Shown here piece by piece: positions 32,692 to 44,400 of a stretch of 64,000 nucleotides of DNA (positions are counted from its first letter, which is position 1; each line of letters opens with the position of its first letter). Source of the DNA: Capniomyces stellatus (lineage: Eukaryota; Kickxellomycota; Harpellomycetes; Harpellales; Legeriomycetaceae); assembly GCA_001661515.1 (NCBI GenBank), contig LUVW01000035.1, forward strand, positions 164,812 to 228,811, written 5' to 3'. A program made the translations under genes and the position numbers. Under the pieces are notes generated by a model. That model worked only from the letters and a program-made list of their open reading frames with translations. It searched no databases and was not told the DNA's origin.

Positions 32692-34563
32692 AGGTCACAC
32701 TATTTTTACAGTTTAGATCTGTTTAGAGTATATTTACGTTTTTTTTAAAAAAAGAATAAATAATTCGAAATTTCCAACTGCTTTTGCGGATTAGCAAATT
32801 CTTTTTTTTTAAATTATGATTCACATATGGGCGTTAGGGGTTGATAACAACAGTATACTTTAAAAGTACTGCAGTTTGATTTCTAAAGTCATCAGGTAGG
32901 ATTTGATGAGGCGCGGGAGCTAGATATTGTTGGCGCCTTACTTTGCTCTTGGCGCATTTTAGGGCAATACAACAGGATTTGTATCAGTATGTTATAGTAA
33001 AGTATTGTTTTTTTTTTAAGAATAACAAGCGCCGAGGCTTTAGACTTTAATAAGGATAAAACAGCCTCCAATCTTTAATTGATGGTGAGTTCTTTAAAAC
33101 ATAGTCCACGTCACTTTTTTTTTTTAAAGCTTTATCCCCTTCCCTCAGTTGTACATTATTATTTTTGGCGTGTAATATCTTTGGATACTGTTGTCCATTC
33201 ATATACATGTACCTTGGTAGCAATGGTATAGCAATATACCATGAGCAAAGAACATATTTATTTCGCGGAATTTAGACAAGGTTCCATGCTATTTGATTGC
33301 AGTCTTTTGACAGCATCCAGCACTCTTATCGAATTAGCGTACAACATTAGCAGAGTTTCTAATTAGATCATACCAGACTATTTGCAATTAATAAAAAAAT
33401 TAATTAATGTAAAACTATTTATATATTAATATAATAGTCATAATAATTATATGTGTACTAGTAAGTGTACTTTTAGGTGCACTAGTAGATGTACTTGTAT
33501 TTGTAGTCACAATAGCCAATACAATTGTATTCAAGAGAGGGGGGGGATGTATCAGCAATAATGTATTATTACAGGGAAAAGACCATATTGCCATGCCATT
33601 ATCCGATAAAACAATATAGATTTATAACCTACTAGTGTAGAGGCAGATGACTTGTTTTAATTTATTTTAATCAAGGATGTGTTTAAGAGGGGCAATGCCC
33701 AGTAAACTAGCAATTTTAATAAAGTGGTCTGTATACAATAGCAGACACAAATCAAAATGTAAACCTGAATCAAAACCAAAATGTAAACCTGAATCAAAAC
33801 CAAAATGTAAACTCGAATCAAAACCAAAGCCCGAATTAAACAGAAGGCCAAGCTACAGCCTTCGAGCGCAAATAAAAAACAGGATATAACGTTGTAGCTG
33901 GTTGTAAGTTATAACTAGGTGATAAATGTTATAAACCTGGACGTGGACAAATAGCCTTTGATCCGAGCCTATAGTTAAAAGACAGGCCAAAATGCTATGA
34001 TTAGATTTGGAAGCTGATGGAGTGCAATGAAGTGGTTGGTTAGAGATATCACTCTTATTATTAGATGTTTGTTGGTGTTAAGATCGGCACAAACTCAGTG
34101 TTCAGCCTTTGATTTGGTAAAAAAATTAATTTGCAACAAGAAATGTGGAGAGTTAGTGTGGTACTACTTTAATTTAGTGGAGAATTGGGAATGATTTAAT
34201 CTAGTTGGTTGTAGCAATATTAACAATAGTGTAAAGTAGATTATTAATAAATTTGGGCTCTAAAAAAAAGGTGATAATAACAGCCGTGTTTTTATTAGAC
34301 TGAATCTAAGCTCGAAATAGAAAGTAACCTGTTTGGCCAGACTAGGATAATTGAAGCTAATAAGGTCACTAGTCCAAGTGACCGTGTAAAAAAAAGAAAA
34401 AAGGAAAAGAAAAGTATGTTAGCCTTGTGGGTTGAGTTATTACTTCAAAGCCGTTTAGTAATAAAGCCTCGTTAACTAAATATGTAGCATTTTAATATAG
34501 CACTTTACCCACAACTATATCAAGCACAACTAGGCACACTAGATTTTAAACATCACAGCTATA
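32692..34563. other. Gene-poor AT-rich region
   Basis: About 1.9 kb without a supported gene. It contains G-run and T-run spots, a 24-nt tandem repeat (listed separately) and the frame 33677-33889, which is generated mainly by that repeat (KCKPESKP units). No RNA gene recognised. Confidence 0.5.
33754..33830. repeat. 24-nt tandem repeat, about three units
   Basis: AAAATGTAAACCTGAATCAAAACC-type units, two exact and one with a single transposed base pair, followed by a partial unit. On the plus strand it encodes Lys/Glu/Pro/Ser repeats, but no start or flanking domain supports a gene. Confidence 0.85.
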
Positions 34564-34884
34564 TTAGAGCAAGATAAGGTATATACTAGGGGTTAAGCAG
34601 ATACTTGGTTTGTAGAAACATAATTCCATCCTTCCTTTCTCAATTTGTAATTTTTTAACAATAGTACCAAACACGGGGGAAATATAGAGTACAAACACAT
34701 ACCACAACGTGTATTTGCAACAATTGTAAAGTAGCAAAGTTACAAGTAGTATTGGTCCGACAAGGCAATAAAAGAAGAGGGTATTGTAGCTGTCTATATA
34801 GTTTGGTTTATGCTTGTCTGTTACTATTGTTGGTGGTGTAGCCATTGATACTGTGATGTTATTCTTGCCATGTTTACTTTCCAC
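34564..34884 (-). CDS. Possible small two-helix membrane protein
   Basis: 106 residues: a polar N-terminus, a hydrophobic helix (FFYCLVGPILLVTLLLYNCC), a second (TLWYVFVLYISPVFG), a short basic segment and a hydrophobic end. The ATG lies 134 bases from the divergent ATG of the SAM-domain gene, so the two could share a promoter. I do not recognise the family. The last 25 residues look less protein-like, so an intron or an earlier end is possible. Confidence 0.33.
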   Translation of the reverse strand: MESKHGKNNITVSMATPPTIVTDKHKPNYIDSYNTLFFYCLVGPILLVTLLLYNCCKYTLWYVFVLYISPVFGTIVKKLQIEKGRMELCFYKPSICLTPSIYLILL

Positions 34885-35018
34885 ACACTCGACAACATTT
34901 TTTTTTTAATTTTTTTTATTTTTACTTGCGAAAAACTAGAATAAAGTAGTTTCAAAGGGGATAGTTGTTAATATTTGGGCATTGAAACTGGGATATGTAT
35001 GTTTTTAGGTAAACAACT

Positions 35019-36421
35019 ATGATTCTATCAAAGGCAGTTGAACACATAAACGAGCATAATAGCAACACTAGAGACCATGGGCGAATGGCGCTACTGAATC
35101 AGATGGAGCCTGTCTATGACCCTATGAAGTGGAAGGTTGATGATGTTTGCAAGTGGTTTTACCAAAAGCCGTACCTGCACGGGTTTATCTCTGTTGTCAA
35201 GGAGCACTCGATAGATGGGCATATACTGCTGAACTATCTGTCCAATACAGTTTTGCGTGATGAACTTGGAATGGTGGCGTTTGGAACAAGAGTGCGGCTT
35301 TTGGAGGAAATAGAGTCGCTAAAAGTTGGCTACAACACACAGAATAGAAATACATATAGTATCGTGGGGCCTGAGAGAGCCAGCTCGCCAGCGTACAGCG
35401 TTGATACCAACTTTTCAGCGCACAATGAAGATGGGGATGGAAAAAGCGAATTGCAGAAGGATCTTAATATGAGGGGATTTGAGCACAGCTTGAAAAACCA
35501 GTGCGGAAAAGAAAGCAAGCGGACGGCAACACGGATCGCAGACGCCGAGAAAAAGCGTTTGAAAAGGGCGGAACTAAAGAAAGATCCGATTGCTTATAAG
35601 CAGTATTTGAAAAAGGAAAGAGAACGAAACTCGAGAAGACGGGCACTGCTCAGAGAAAAGAAAGGTAGTGGTGGCAATAAAAAGGGGGAGAGGGGAAGAA
35701 GAAGTAGGAGAAGAAATGTTTTTGATTTATAAATTGAATTGATGAATTCAAGTTTTAGGTGTGGATAGTAACAAGTATTTGAAATTGATTGGGAAATATA
35801 GAACAAGATGCAGGACAAACAGACGCCAAGGCAGTTAGGAGGCCACATGGCAAGGGTGAGGTTAAAGATAGAAGCAGTGGAGACGTTATAAGCAAATTCC
35901 CGAAGATTCTGAAGCTAATAGATAGCTGTGACTTTAACGAGAACATGAGCGCAGGAGCAAACAGCGTACACACGGCCAACAGTGGGCATGAGTATATCAG
36001 TAGCCAGGATGCAACATTGAACAACAGCAGCAACAGCAGCAACAACAGCAACAACAGCAACAACAGCAACAACAGCAACAACAGCAACAACAGCAGCGGC
36101 AACGGCAGTGGTAACAGCGGTAGTAACAACAATAACAAGTCAGAATATTTAAACCGAATTCTAAACAACGAGGAAGAGACAAACGGCACAAAAGGAGAAG
36201 AGTATGGTGGATACACAAACAAAGTAAGGTTTGAAGCGGCGGGGGAGGACAAGGGGGGATACATGCTTAAGGCAGTGGAGGGCGAGGTTAAAGGCTATAC
36301 GCAGGGGAGCAGTGGGTACAATAAGGCATCCTCGCTATCAAGGATTGTGACAAGTTCTAAAGAGTATGATGATATGGGGGGGATTTCAGAGTCATCACCA
36401 ACATTGAACAATTCTGAATGA
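35019..36421 (+). CDS. SAM-domain protein with basic coiled segment and Asn/Ser-rich tail
   Basis: Two-exon model, 35019-35664 and 35802-36421 (intron GTAGTG...ATATAG, phase 1), giving 421 residues; without splicing the first frame would stop at 35732 (237 residues). Residues 36-103 form a sterile alpha motif (MKWKVDDVCKWFYQ, FISVVKEHSIDGHILLNYL, LRDELGMVAFGTRVRLLEEI), a protein-protein or RNA-binding module found in MAPK-pathway adaptors and translational regulators. Residues 170-215 are strongly basic and helical, with a KKDPIAYKQYLKKERER motif of a kind seen in several uncharacterised eukaryotic and transposon-associated proteins. Exon 2 contains an Asn/Ser homopolymer-like tract. No specific orthologue recognised. 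Confidence 0.7.
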
Positions 36422-36588
36422 TTAATACGCAAGTTTATTATTTAAAAATAAAGAATAAAAGATATTTATACAGTATAAAAATTGATTGGGGCTACTTTAA
36501 GAATGAGGATCAAAAGAGGGGGGGGGGAGAAATAATTAGGATTATTTTTAAAAAGAAAAAGAAGAGTAAAGGGGGGGGGGGAGGGAGA

Positions 36589-37812
36589 TCATCGATTCCA
36601 AGTTAGAGTGGAAAGATCACCATAACTGCGGGGGCGGTATAGATGCCTGGCAGTGAAAACAAAGCCCATAATGACACATAAGACACCGACAATAATGTAT
36701 GCGAGACCAATAACGGGATTTCTTCCGCCAAAACTGGTAGTGGTTGAAATAATTAGCAGTTTTTTGCCTGAATAAGATTTGGAGTCAAAGTTGTAGTCTA
36801 TATCGACCTGGTAAGTGCCTGGGGGAAGTGGGGCAGAATCGTTTCTTCCATAGAGCTTTCTGAAGGAGGGAAGACCAGCAGTGCGCATCCATACTTGGAA
36901 ATGCTCGTCTTGCTCGAGGTCTGGAATGGGATTTTGGCTGGTGAACCCTTCTGGGTACCTCAAGTCCCAGTTAGGAGGCGGGTAGACGTCAGAGTTGGAG
37001 TAGGACGATTTGGCGTAGCGGGACTTGTCGCTGGGCCACGAAATGTCCCTGTTGCTGAACGTGTATTCGCCTATTCGCTCGCCTGTTTCTGTACCCGATT
37101 CTGATTGGCCAATTATCTTCAAGCTGCTGATCGTGTCGTTGAAAAGCGAGTTTGCTACCAGCCCACACGGGTAGATCGGCTTGGTTACCCCATCGATCGA
37201 ACGCGTTGCTAGAGGCTCACAGTCCCCGCCGCTCAGATCGTTTGCCGACTGCCCCTTCCCCTTCAGCTGCGCCTGGTCGAAGCTCTTGACATATCGCCTG
37301 TGGTTCTGGTAGAAGTTGGTCAGTTTATAGTACATAAACACCGGTGTTGGCACTTGTACCGGTAAACTAAATTGCACCGTACATCTGCCCTCCTCTACAT
37401 TGCTCTTTACCAACGGCGCTTCAAACTTCTTGTCCGTCGCCCCCAAATTTATCTTGTACTCCTCCTGCCCAAGCGCTGTAAACGAGCTCGGTGCTTCTTT
37501 GCACTCTGTATAGTCTATGGTCAGCTCAAATATCTTCTCCGAAGTATAGAACAAAAAACCCCCAATCGGCGCCAGTATACATCCCAACACAAAAAACCAC
37601 GGAATCACCGTCTTTGACGTCAGCAATGGCTGCCAAGCCCTCAATCTTTGCTGCCTAAATGCAGTGTCTATTACAGTTTCATTTCTCTTGTTATTTTCTT
37701 TATTTCAATCTACATTTCCATTTTTATACTCAATCTTTCTCAATATCCCCCCCCCCCTTCTTCTCTCCTTACCTTTAGGTTTGTTGTTTTTGTTTATCGA
37801 ATTTTTACTCAT
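36589..37812 (-). CDS. CDC50: CDC50/Lem3 family flippase beta subunit
   Basis: Partner of P4-ATPase phospholipid flippases, needed for their ER exit and activity. Two exons, 37812-37773 and 37667-36589, give 372 residues. Exon 1 encodes a short Lys/Asn-rich cytosolic start; the junction creates DTAFRQQRLRAWQP, the family's cytosolic signature. Then follow the first membrane helix (VIPWFFVLGCILAPIGGFL), the large ectodomain with conserved Cys (DYTECK, GRCTVQF, CEPLA, IYPCGLVANSLFND) and N-glycosylation sites, and the last helix (VIGLAYIIVGVLCVIMGFV). The family names CDC50, LEM3 and CRF1 cannot be separated by eye. Intron 1 includes a run of 11 Gs on the coding strand. Confidence 0.92.
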
Positions 37813-39328
37813 CCTCAATTCCCTTTTCAATTGTTTTCAACTTGTTTTTCTTACTATCTCGCTCCTATTATTTCAACTCTATATTAAATATCCCAGCAGA
37901 TTCCCAACTTTTCTATTTATTCCTTTTATAAAAGCCTGTTTCTTCAAGTACACTTTGCTCTTGTTTTTATATATTTACCAGCTTTTTTTCCTCCTCTCTT
38001 TCTTGTTATTGCCTTATTATTCTAACAGATGCCTTAGTGCTAGTTTAGTTCAATACCAACTTTAACTCGGCTTTTTTTTATTTATCAAGAATAAATAAGG
38101 TTGTGAATAATAAGATAAAGCTTGATTATTATTTATTTATTTTTACTGCCTAGATTCTGCCAATTTTTTTCTTTCGAGAAACAATAGCTATAACAACAAT
38201 GCCAATAAACGCAAGCAAACTATTTTATTGTCCTTAACGACTTTATTTGCCGTTTTGAACTTTACTTTTGAATTTAATCTCGCCACCTAATTGGTAAGTA
38301 AAATAGTTTCTTTTTTTTATCCCTTTTTTTTCTTTTTTTCCCTCCTTTTATTCTTTTTTTTTGTCGCCTATTTGCCTAATGTAGTCAAATAAATGTTGTT
38401 TTTGCCAATTGTTTTGTTGAGTAATACAAACAACATTTAATAGAATTTTCTCTTTCTCAAAGCTAACTACATAGACCTGATGATCCAATAGACCTCACTC
38501 ACCCAATTAGCACTTTTCTATTACTAACAACAATGCAAAAGCATCTATATATCATTTTTCTTTTGATTTTTAATTTTTTTTCTTTCATTCATGATACAGA
38601 TCATATTATATGTTTGTAAATTGGCGTTGTCGTCGTGATTATCATTGCTTTCTTGCTATGCACTTTTAATTGAACTAACAGCAAGTGCAGCTAGTAAATC
38701 CAAATATTAATTCCAGGCAGCAAGGTTCAAATAGCAAAGGAGGCAACAGTGCTGAACAAGTCTTCAATACAAACAATAAATGTCCATTAATTACTCTCAA
38801 ATATTTAAATAAATTCCGCAAGCCAGATCGCTTTTCATCAAGGCTTGCAGAGAAAAGTAAATATTACTGTATTGATGGATATTGTAGCCATCATCTGTTT
38901 GCACCAGACACTTTAACCGATCAAAATAGTCAGCAATATAAATATTGTAGACGTTGAAAAGATCAAATATGATGTAAATAAGTGATAAGAGAATGGAAAC
39001 TTGGGACAAGAAAAGTTCTATGACATTTAAGGTGACACAGATTACGTAAAAAATTGATGAAAGAACAAAAAAGTGGGGTTGGGATAAATTAAAGGGCAAA
39101 AAGCTTGCTGGTAAAAAAAAAGCAACAAATGCAAAGCAAAGAAAGAGGCGTTATTTATTATAGTCACACTTTTCGGTTTTACTATTATTAATTGAACCAA
39201 GTTGATATTTTTGTTTGTTTAACGCACAGGCTTTAACTTGAGATTGGGCTAGTCAGACACAAGCTGAAATAAGATAAAAGAAGAAATCAAAAGGACAAAA
39301 AAGACAAAAGGACAAAAGGACAAATAAA
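37813..39328. other. Divergent intergenic region between CDC50 and ALG2
   Basis: About 1.5 kb with both promoters. Short frames (37664-38065, 38685-38957, 38797-39099) are hydrophobic or low-complexity and unsupported. T-rich blocks lie near 38310-38360. A purine-rich stretch with repeated GACAAAAG motifs (about 39291-39325) directly precedes the ALG2 start. Confidence 0.5.
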
Positions 39329-41144
39329 ATGGCAAATCAGCCGAAACAAGACCAAGGCAATACGATGCAGAAATTAAAAGTAGCATTCATTCATCCAGAC
39401 CTTGGAATAGGTAAATGGACATGCCAAAAGTAAAGTATGAAAATAAAAGAATGAAATAGAAGAGTAAAAGGATGAAATAAGGTATTGAAAGAATGAAAAT
39501 ACGGGGTGGGTGGGGACATAGGAGGAGCAGAGAGGCTTATAGTCGATTCAGCCTTAAGTTTGCAACGGTTAGGACATTCAGTTGTGATTTACACGATGCA
39601 TCATGATGAAACGCATTGCTTCAAAGAGACAATCGATGGTAATTAAGGCAGAAACCAATATCAAGTAGTTGATTGACCTTTTTTTTTAATCGGTTTAAAA
39701 AATAAAACACATATACACAAGGGAAAGAAATATGGTAGATTGGGACAGAACTAAAGTTGAGATGAAAATAATGACATCAACAATAGGGACGCTGGATGTG
39801 AGGGTGAGAGGAAACTCGATAATCCCAAAGAAGATTGGAGGGAGGTTCCACATAGCATGTACAACGCTGCGTTCCTTGCACCTGTCGATATCGCTGATTA
39901 GGGAGGACGAAGAGTACGACGTTTTGGTGGTTGACCAGCTGTCAGCGCCGATTCCGCTGCTAAAAGTCAGCCGAATGAAGGTGCTCTTTTACTGCCACTT
40001 TCCCGATTTGCTCCAGGCAAAACGAGACACGGCGTGGAGGAAAATCTACCGCATAGGATTCGATGTCCTTGAAGAGCTTTCAATGAAAGAGGCCGAAACG
40101 ATAGTGGTCAACTCCAAATTCACTCGACAGACGTTTTACAACACATTTTGGCTCCACAGCAAACTGCCTAAAGTCCTTTACCCAGGCGTAAACTTCAAGT
40201 CTCTTGAAAACAAAGTCGACTTTGACGAGTATGGAATCGATATTTTGCAGCGTCTGCTTGCAAACAACAAAAAAATGATTCTGTCTATAAACAGGTTTGA
40301 ACGCAAGAAAAGCATTGACTTGGCTATTCTAGCCTTTTCCGAAGTTCTCTGGCGCCAAAACAGATCCAAAAGCAAGGCGTTTGAAAAGTCCAACAAAACC
40401 GAAACCAATAAAAAAGCCGAAAAGTCCCCCCTCGATTTGACACCCTCTTCTGTTCTAGTCGTTGCTGGTGGCTATGACGAAAACCTGCCTGAAAACTCCG
40501 AGTACCTCGCTGAGCTCAAAGCATTGGCTGAAAAGTCTGATTTGCAGCACGTGACTTTGTGGCCCGAGTCCAAGCGAATTACCTCTCAAGTCTCTGACTT
40601 CTTTTCCTCGCTTGACCCAAATGTTGGAACTGTTTTATTTTTGCCCTCCTTCAACGAAAACCAACGTGGCTTCCTGCTGACTCACGCCAACGTTGTTGTC
40701 TACACTCCCCAAAACGAACATTTCGGCCTTGTTCCAATCGAGGCCATGTACATGAAACGCCCAATTGTTGCTGTCAATTCTGGCGGCCCCAAAGAGTCCA
40801 TAATCGACGGGAAAACTGGCTTTTTGGTTCCTCCAACCTCCGAGGCCTTTGCAGATGCTATTGTCAAAGTTTTAGGCTCTGATTTCCATTCCTCCGATCC
40901 TTCTGATTTTGCCAGCGATTTGGGCCAATCAGGCCATAATCATGTCAAGTCTATTTTCAGCCTCGATTCCTTTGCATTGAATCTCCAGTCCTGCCTGTAC
41001 GAAGTTGTCAACAAAAGCTCCTCTATGCCTATAGTTATTCCTCTAGTTATTATTTCCCTCGTTTTAACAATGATCGTCTTCGCTTTGTTCTACGATCATT
41101 TCTTTGTTACCTCCAGCTCATTTAGATCTAGTTTTTCCATTTAA
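39329..41144 (+). CDS. ALG2: Alg2, alpha-1,3/1,6-mannosyltransferase
   Basis: GT4-family enzyme on the cytosolic ER face that adds the second and third mannoses to the dolichol-linked N-glycan precursor. Three exons (39329-39410, 39522-39638, 39787-41144), 518 residues. Seen: FIHPDLGIGGAERLIVD at the N-terminus (the acceptor/donor cleft Gly-Gly-Ala-Glu), FYCHFPDLL, VVNSKFTRQTF, YPGVNFKSL, ILSINRFERKKSIDLAI, and the retaining-GT signature NEHFGLVPIEAMYMKRPIVA with GGPKESI. A C-terminal hydrophobic segment (IPLVIISLVLTMIVFALF) probably anchors or associates with the membrane. The first two exons contain only the N-terminal cleft. Tandem 40-bp repeats begin seven bases after the stop. Confidence 0.94.
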
Positions 41145-41150
41145 GTATTA

Positions 41151-41280
41151 TTTTGCGACATTTAAATACCATTTTCCCAACTAATTCTTGTTTTGCGACA
41201 TTTAAATACCATTTTCCCAACTAATTCTTGTTTTGCGACATTTAAATACAATTTTCCCAACTAATTCCTGCTTTGCGACA
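41151..41280. repeat. 40-bp tandem repeat in the ALG2 3' untranslated region
   Basis: Three units (41151-41190, 41191-41230, 41231-41270) beginning TTTTGCGACATTTAAATACC, the first two identical and the third with a few changes, plus a partial fourth to 41280. They start just after the ALG2 stop. Confidence 0.94.
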
Positions 41281-41487
41281 ATCAATCAACTTAATTTACT
41301 CTTACTTGGTATTATCACTTTTGTTTATTCGACTTTACAATCAATTGCGAGTCATGTATGTTTATAACCATTGCTCCATTAAATCCATCCCCCCCCCCTC
41401 CTATAGCGTAACTATATATATGAAATCAAAGTAAATAAATAAAAAAAACCAATCAATAAACACTACTTTGCTGCATTGTATGATGTT

Positions 41488-44400
41488 TCACCCTTCCATA
41501 CTCTCTTCGGGGTTTAGCAGGTAGCTTGTCTTGTTGTTTGGCAGCAAATCCAAGTTTATCTTATCGATGCCGTCGTAGTCTCCAGCAAAATAAGCAGATT
41601 TCGACCGACTCACAACTTTTTGGTGGCTCTGGACCTTGCTCTGTTGCTGCTGTTCCTGCAGTTCATGCATGTGTTCGCGCATCTGTTGGCGGGTGTATAG
41701 CTGTGACTGCGAAAACAATCTTTTTCTCTGCGAGTTTTTGTTCTGGGTGGGTGTTAAGGCCATGCCTCTGTGGTGTTGGTAGTTTAGGCTTTGCTCTTGC
41801 AATAGCATGCCGTTGCTTTTTGACCGGTTTCCGCTCATATGCTGGGTGTAGAAAAATGTAGAGCTGGCCTTCTTCTTTCTGTTCATTATTGATCCGCTAT
41901 AGCTTGACCCAGAGTTCTGGTACATGGTTGACCCGTGCCCATAGCCAATGAGCTTGGGAATTGCATTAGGCGAAAAATTGCCAAGGGCCTCAATGCGGAC
42001 GGCGGCTTGGTACGCCTCAGCATCGTCGAGCTCTATTGCACAGGCCTGTAGCAGCGACCCTGGTCCTAGGATTGTATGCCTGGATTCGCCATAGACTGTA
42101 ACAAAGGTTCTGAGTGTCTGAATCTGGGATCTTTGGGCAGCTTCGACCAACTCTGGGGTTGTTTCCAAAATGGCTTTTGATTTGCGCAGTTTTTCCGCTT
42201 CAAAGTCGCACCATCTCTTCATGACTATCTTTGTGCAGTCAAATGTCCCTGTTATGTCGGCGTGTCCATTGTCTTTTGTTTCGCCTTCAACCTTTCTTGT
42301 TTCGCCCCACGAAAAGTCGTCAAAATGCCAGTAGGCGTAGATCGGGAGAACAAAGTTCCAGATCAACAATGACGACAAATAAACCAGCATCCACCCTATG
42401 TAAACTATTTTCCGAGACGTCAGTCCAATCAGAATAGCTGGCAGACCCAGTATGCAGGCCAGCAGAAACAAAGGCAGCCAGGGGACGGGGCGGGTAAATG
42501 TAGAGATTGTTACCAAGTAAACGGTGAAGGAAATGGCGGCTGGAAGAACCAGAGTGCCAACCAGTTCCATAAATATTATAAACTGCATCGAAAAGCAAAA
42601 CGTTCCGCACAGATCGTTGACCATAACCAGTTCAATCAGATTGTGCACGGTTGAGTTGATCCATCTCCGCCGCTGCGACAGCAACACCTTAAACTCGTTG
42701 GGCACAATTGTCTTGCAAACAGCCGCGGGGACAAAAATCATTTTTCTTTTGGGAAAGTTTTTAAGCATCAGAGTGGTGAGGTAGCGGTCCTCGCCCAGCA
42801 ACAGCAGATTCTTCTTGTGCAGGGTATCAACAACGTTTTCCGAGTAGTTTTCAACAATGTCAGGATTTGCCAGAATTGGGACCCAGTGCCCGTTGTTACC
42901 CTTAACAGACTTGATGCGGTACATGCAGAAACAGCCAGGCAGACATGTGACGCCACCAAACATCGACTCAAATGCCTTTGACTGGTGATGCGAGATGTAG
43001 TATTCAAACACCTGCATCATTGATGTGTACGTGTCTCTTTTGTTTGCTATTTTCGTTTCGCCGCACAGCCCCATAACTTTAGCGTCGTTTGCCATCACCG
43101 ATACCATGTGTGTCAGCGAGTCTGGGTACACCTTTGTGTCTGCGTCCACCATCAGCACTATCTCAAAGTGGTCTGGCGTTACCCCGGTGATATTCCACAG
43201 TGCATTGAACATCTCATATTCCAGAATCGTCATTCGCTCGTCAAACATCACCCGCTGCAAAAAGCTCATAAGAATCACCTGCGAGTCTCGCTTGCCTCTG
43301 TTCCCCGGCTTGTTGTCGTTTTTCTCCTCCACAGTTCCGCACTTTACTATCAGCATCATTGGCACCCTGCTCTTCTTTGCCAGCTCTGGCGAATCCTTGT
43401 TTGGCATGTAGTACCCTGCATACAGCTTTGCCATGTTCAGCCTTTTTGATCCTCCCGCAACTGCCACGTACGTGTATGCCTTTGTGTTTTCCGGTTGTAT
43501 CAGCAGATCTGTCATCATGCTCAGACACACATCTGGCGTTGTTATGTCTTCGCCTGACCCCTTGATTATCCCATCGCAAATCACAACCAGGCATTTGTAG
43601 CTTGCGGGGTACTCTGTGGCTACCAGCGAGTCTAAAGTCGTTCTTATTCCGTGCGCTCCTTCCGAGTAACACGTGATCAGCAGCAGCGTGTACAATGGGT
43701 CAAAGCTCAATTTACTCTCGCTAGCCGAGTACAACTGGTTGCTGCTCAAATTGTTTTCATTAAATTGCCTCCCCTGCATTTTTCTCACCTCTGCTTCTGC
43801 CCCAGAAACCTCGCTATTTGTCTCCACATCTTTTTTGCCAAAATAGTTATCTGCTGGCAATTTTTTGGCACCTGCTTTTCCACTTTGCGCATTTTGCCTT
43901 TTTTCCGACACCCCTAGCGAACCCCCCATATCTCTAACCACCGCGCCAATCTTTTCAAACTCACCAATGCTCTCGCCCTGGCCCAGTTTGCGGTGTATCC
44001 TGTTTATTTCCACGCTCGCAAATTTTTCAATGTTCCCATCATCCATGTTGGTCCCAGTGTTGGTGCTGAAGCCGTGGCCGGGCCCATCCACTCCTCTGTT
44101 GTCGCTGCTAATTTCCCCCATACCATACAAGTCTTGAGTTACGTGGTTTGTGCTATAATCCCCGCTTTCCGCGTTGTTGAAGTTGTAATGGTTGTTGACA
44201 TTAGCCCAGTTCTCAATCTCCTCCAGTCTTTTTTTGCGCTGCTCCGGCGTTTCTTGCTTAAAATACCCCAGTTTTCTCGAAACAAACCATCCAAAATACA
44301 CTGCCATAAAAAATCTCGAAAACACTGCGCCCAGAATCACGAGCAGCGACATGTAAAGGATTATATTAGAAGTAATGCACCCAACCGAGTTTGCATCTAC

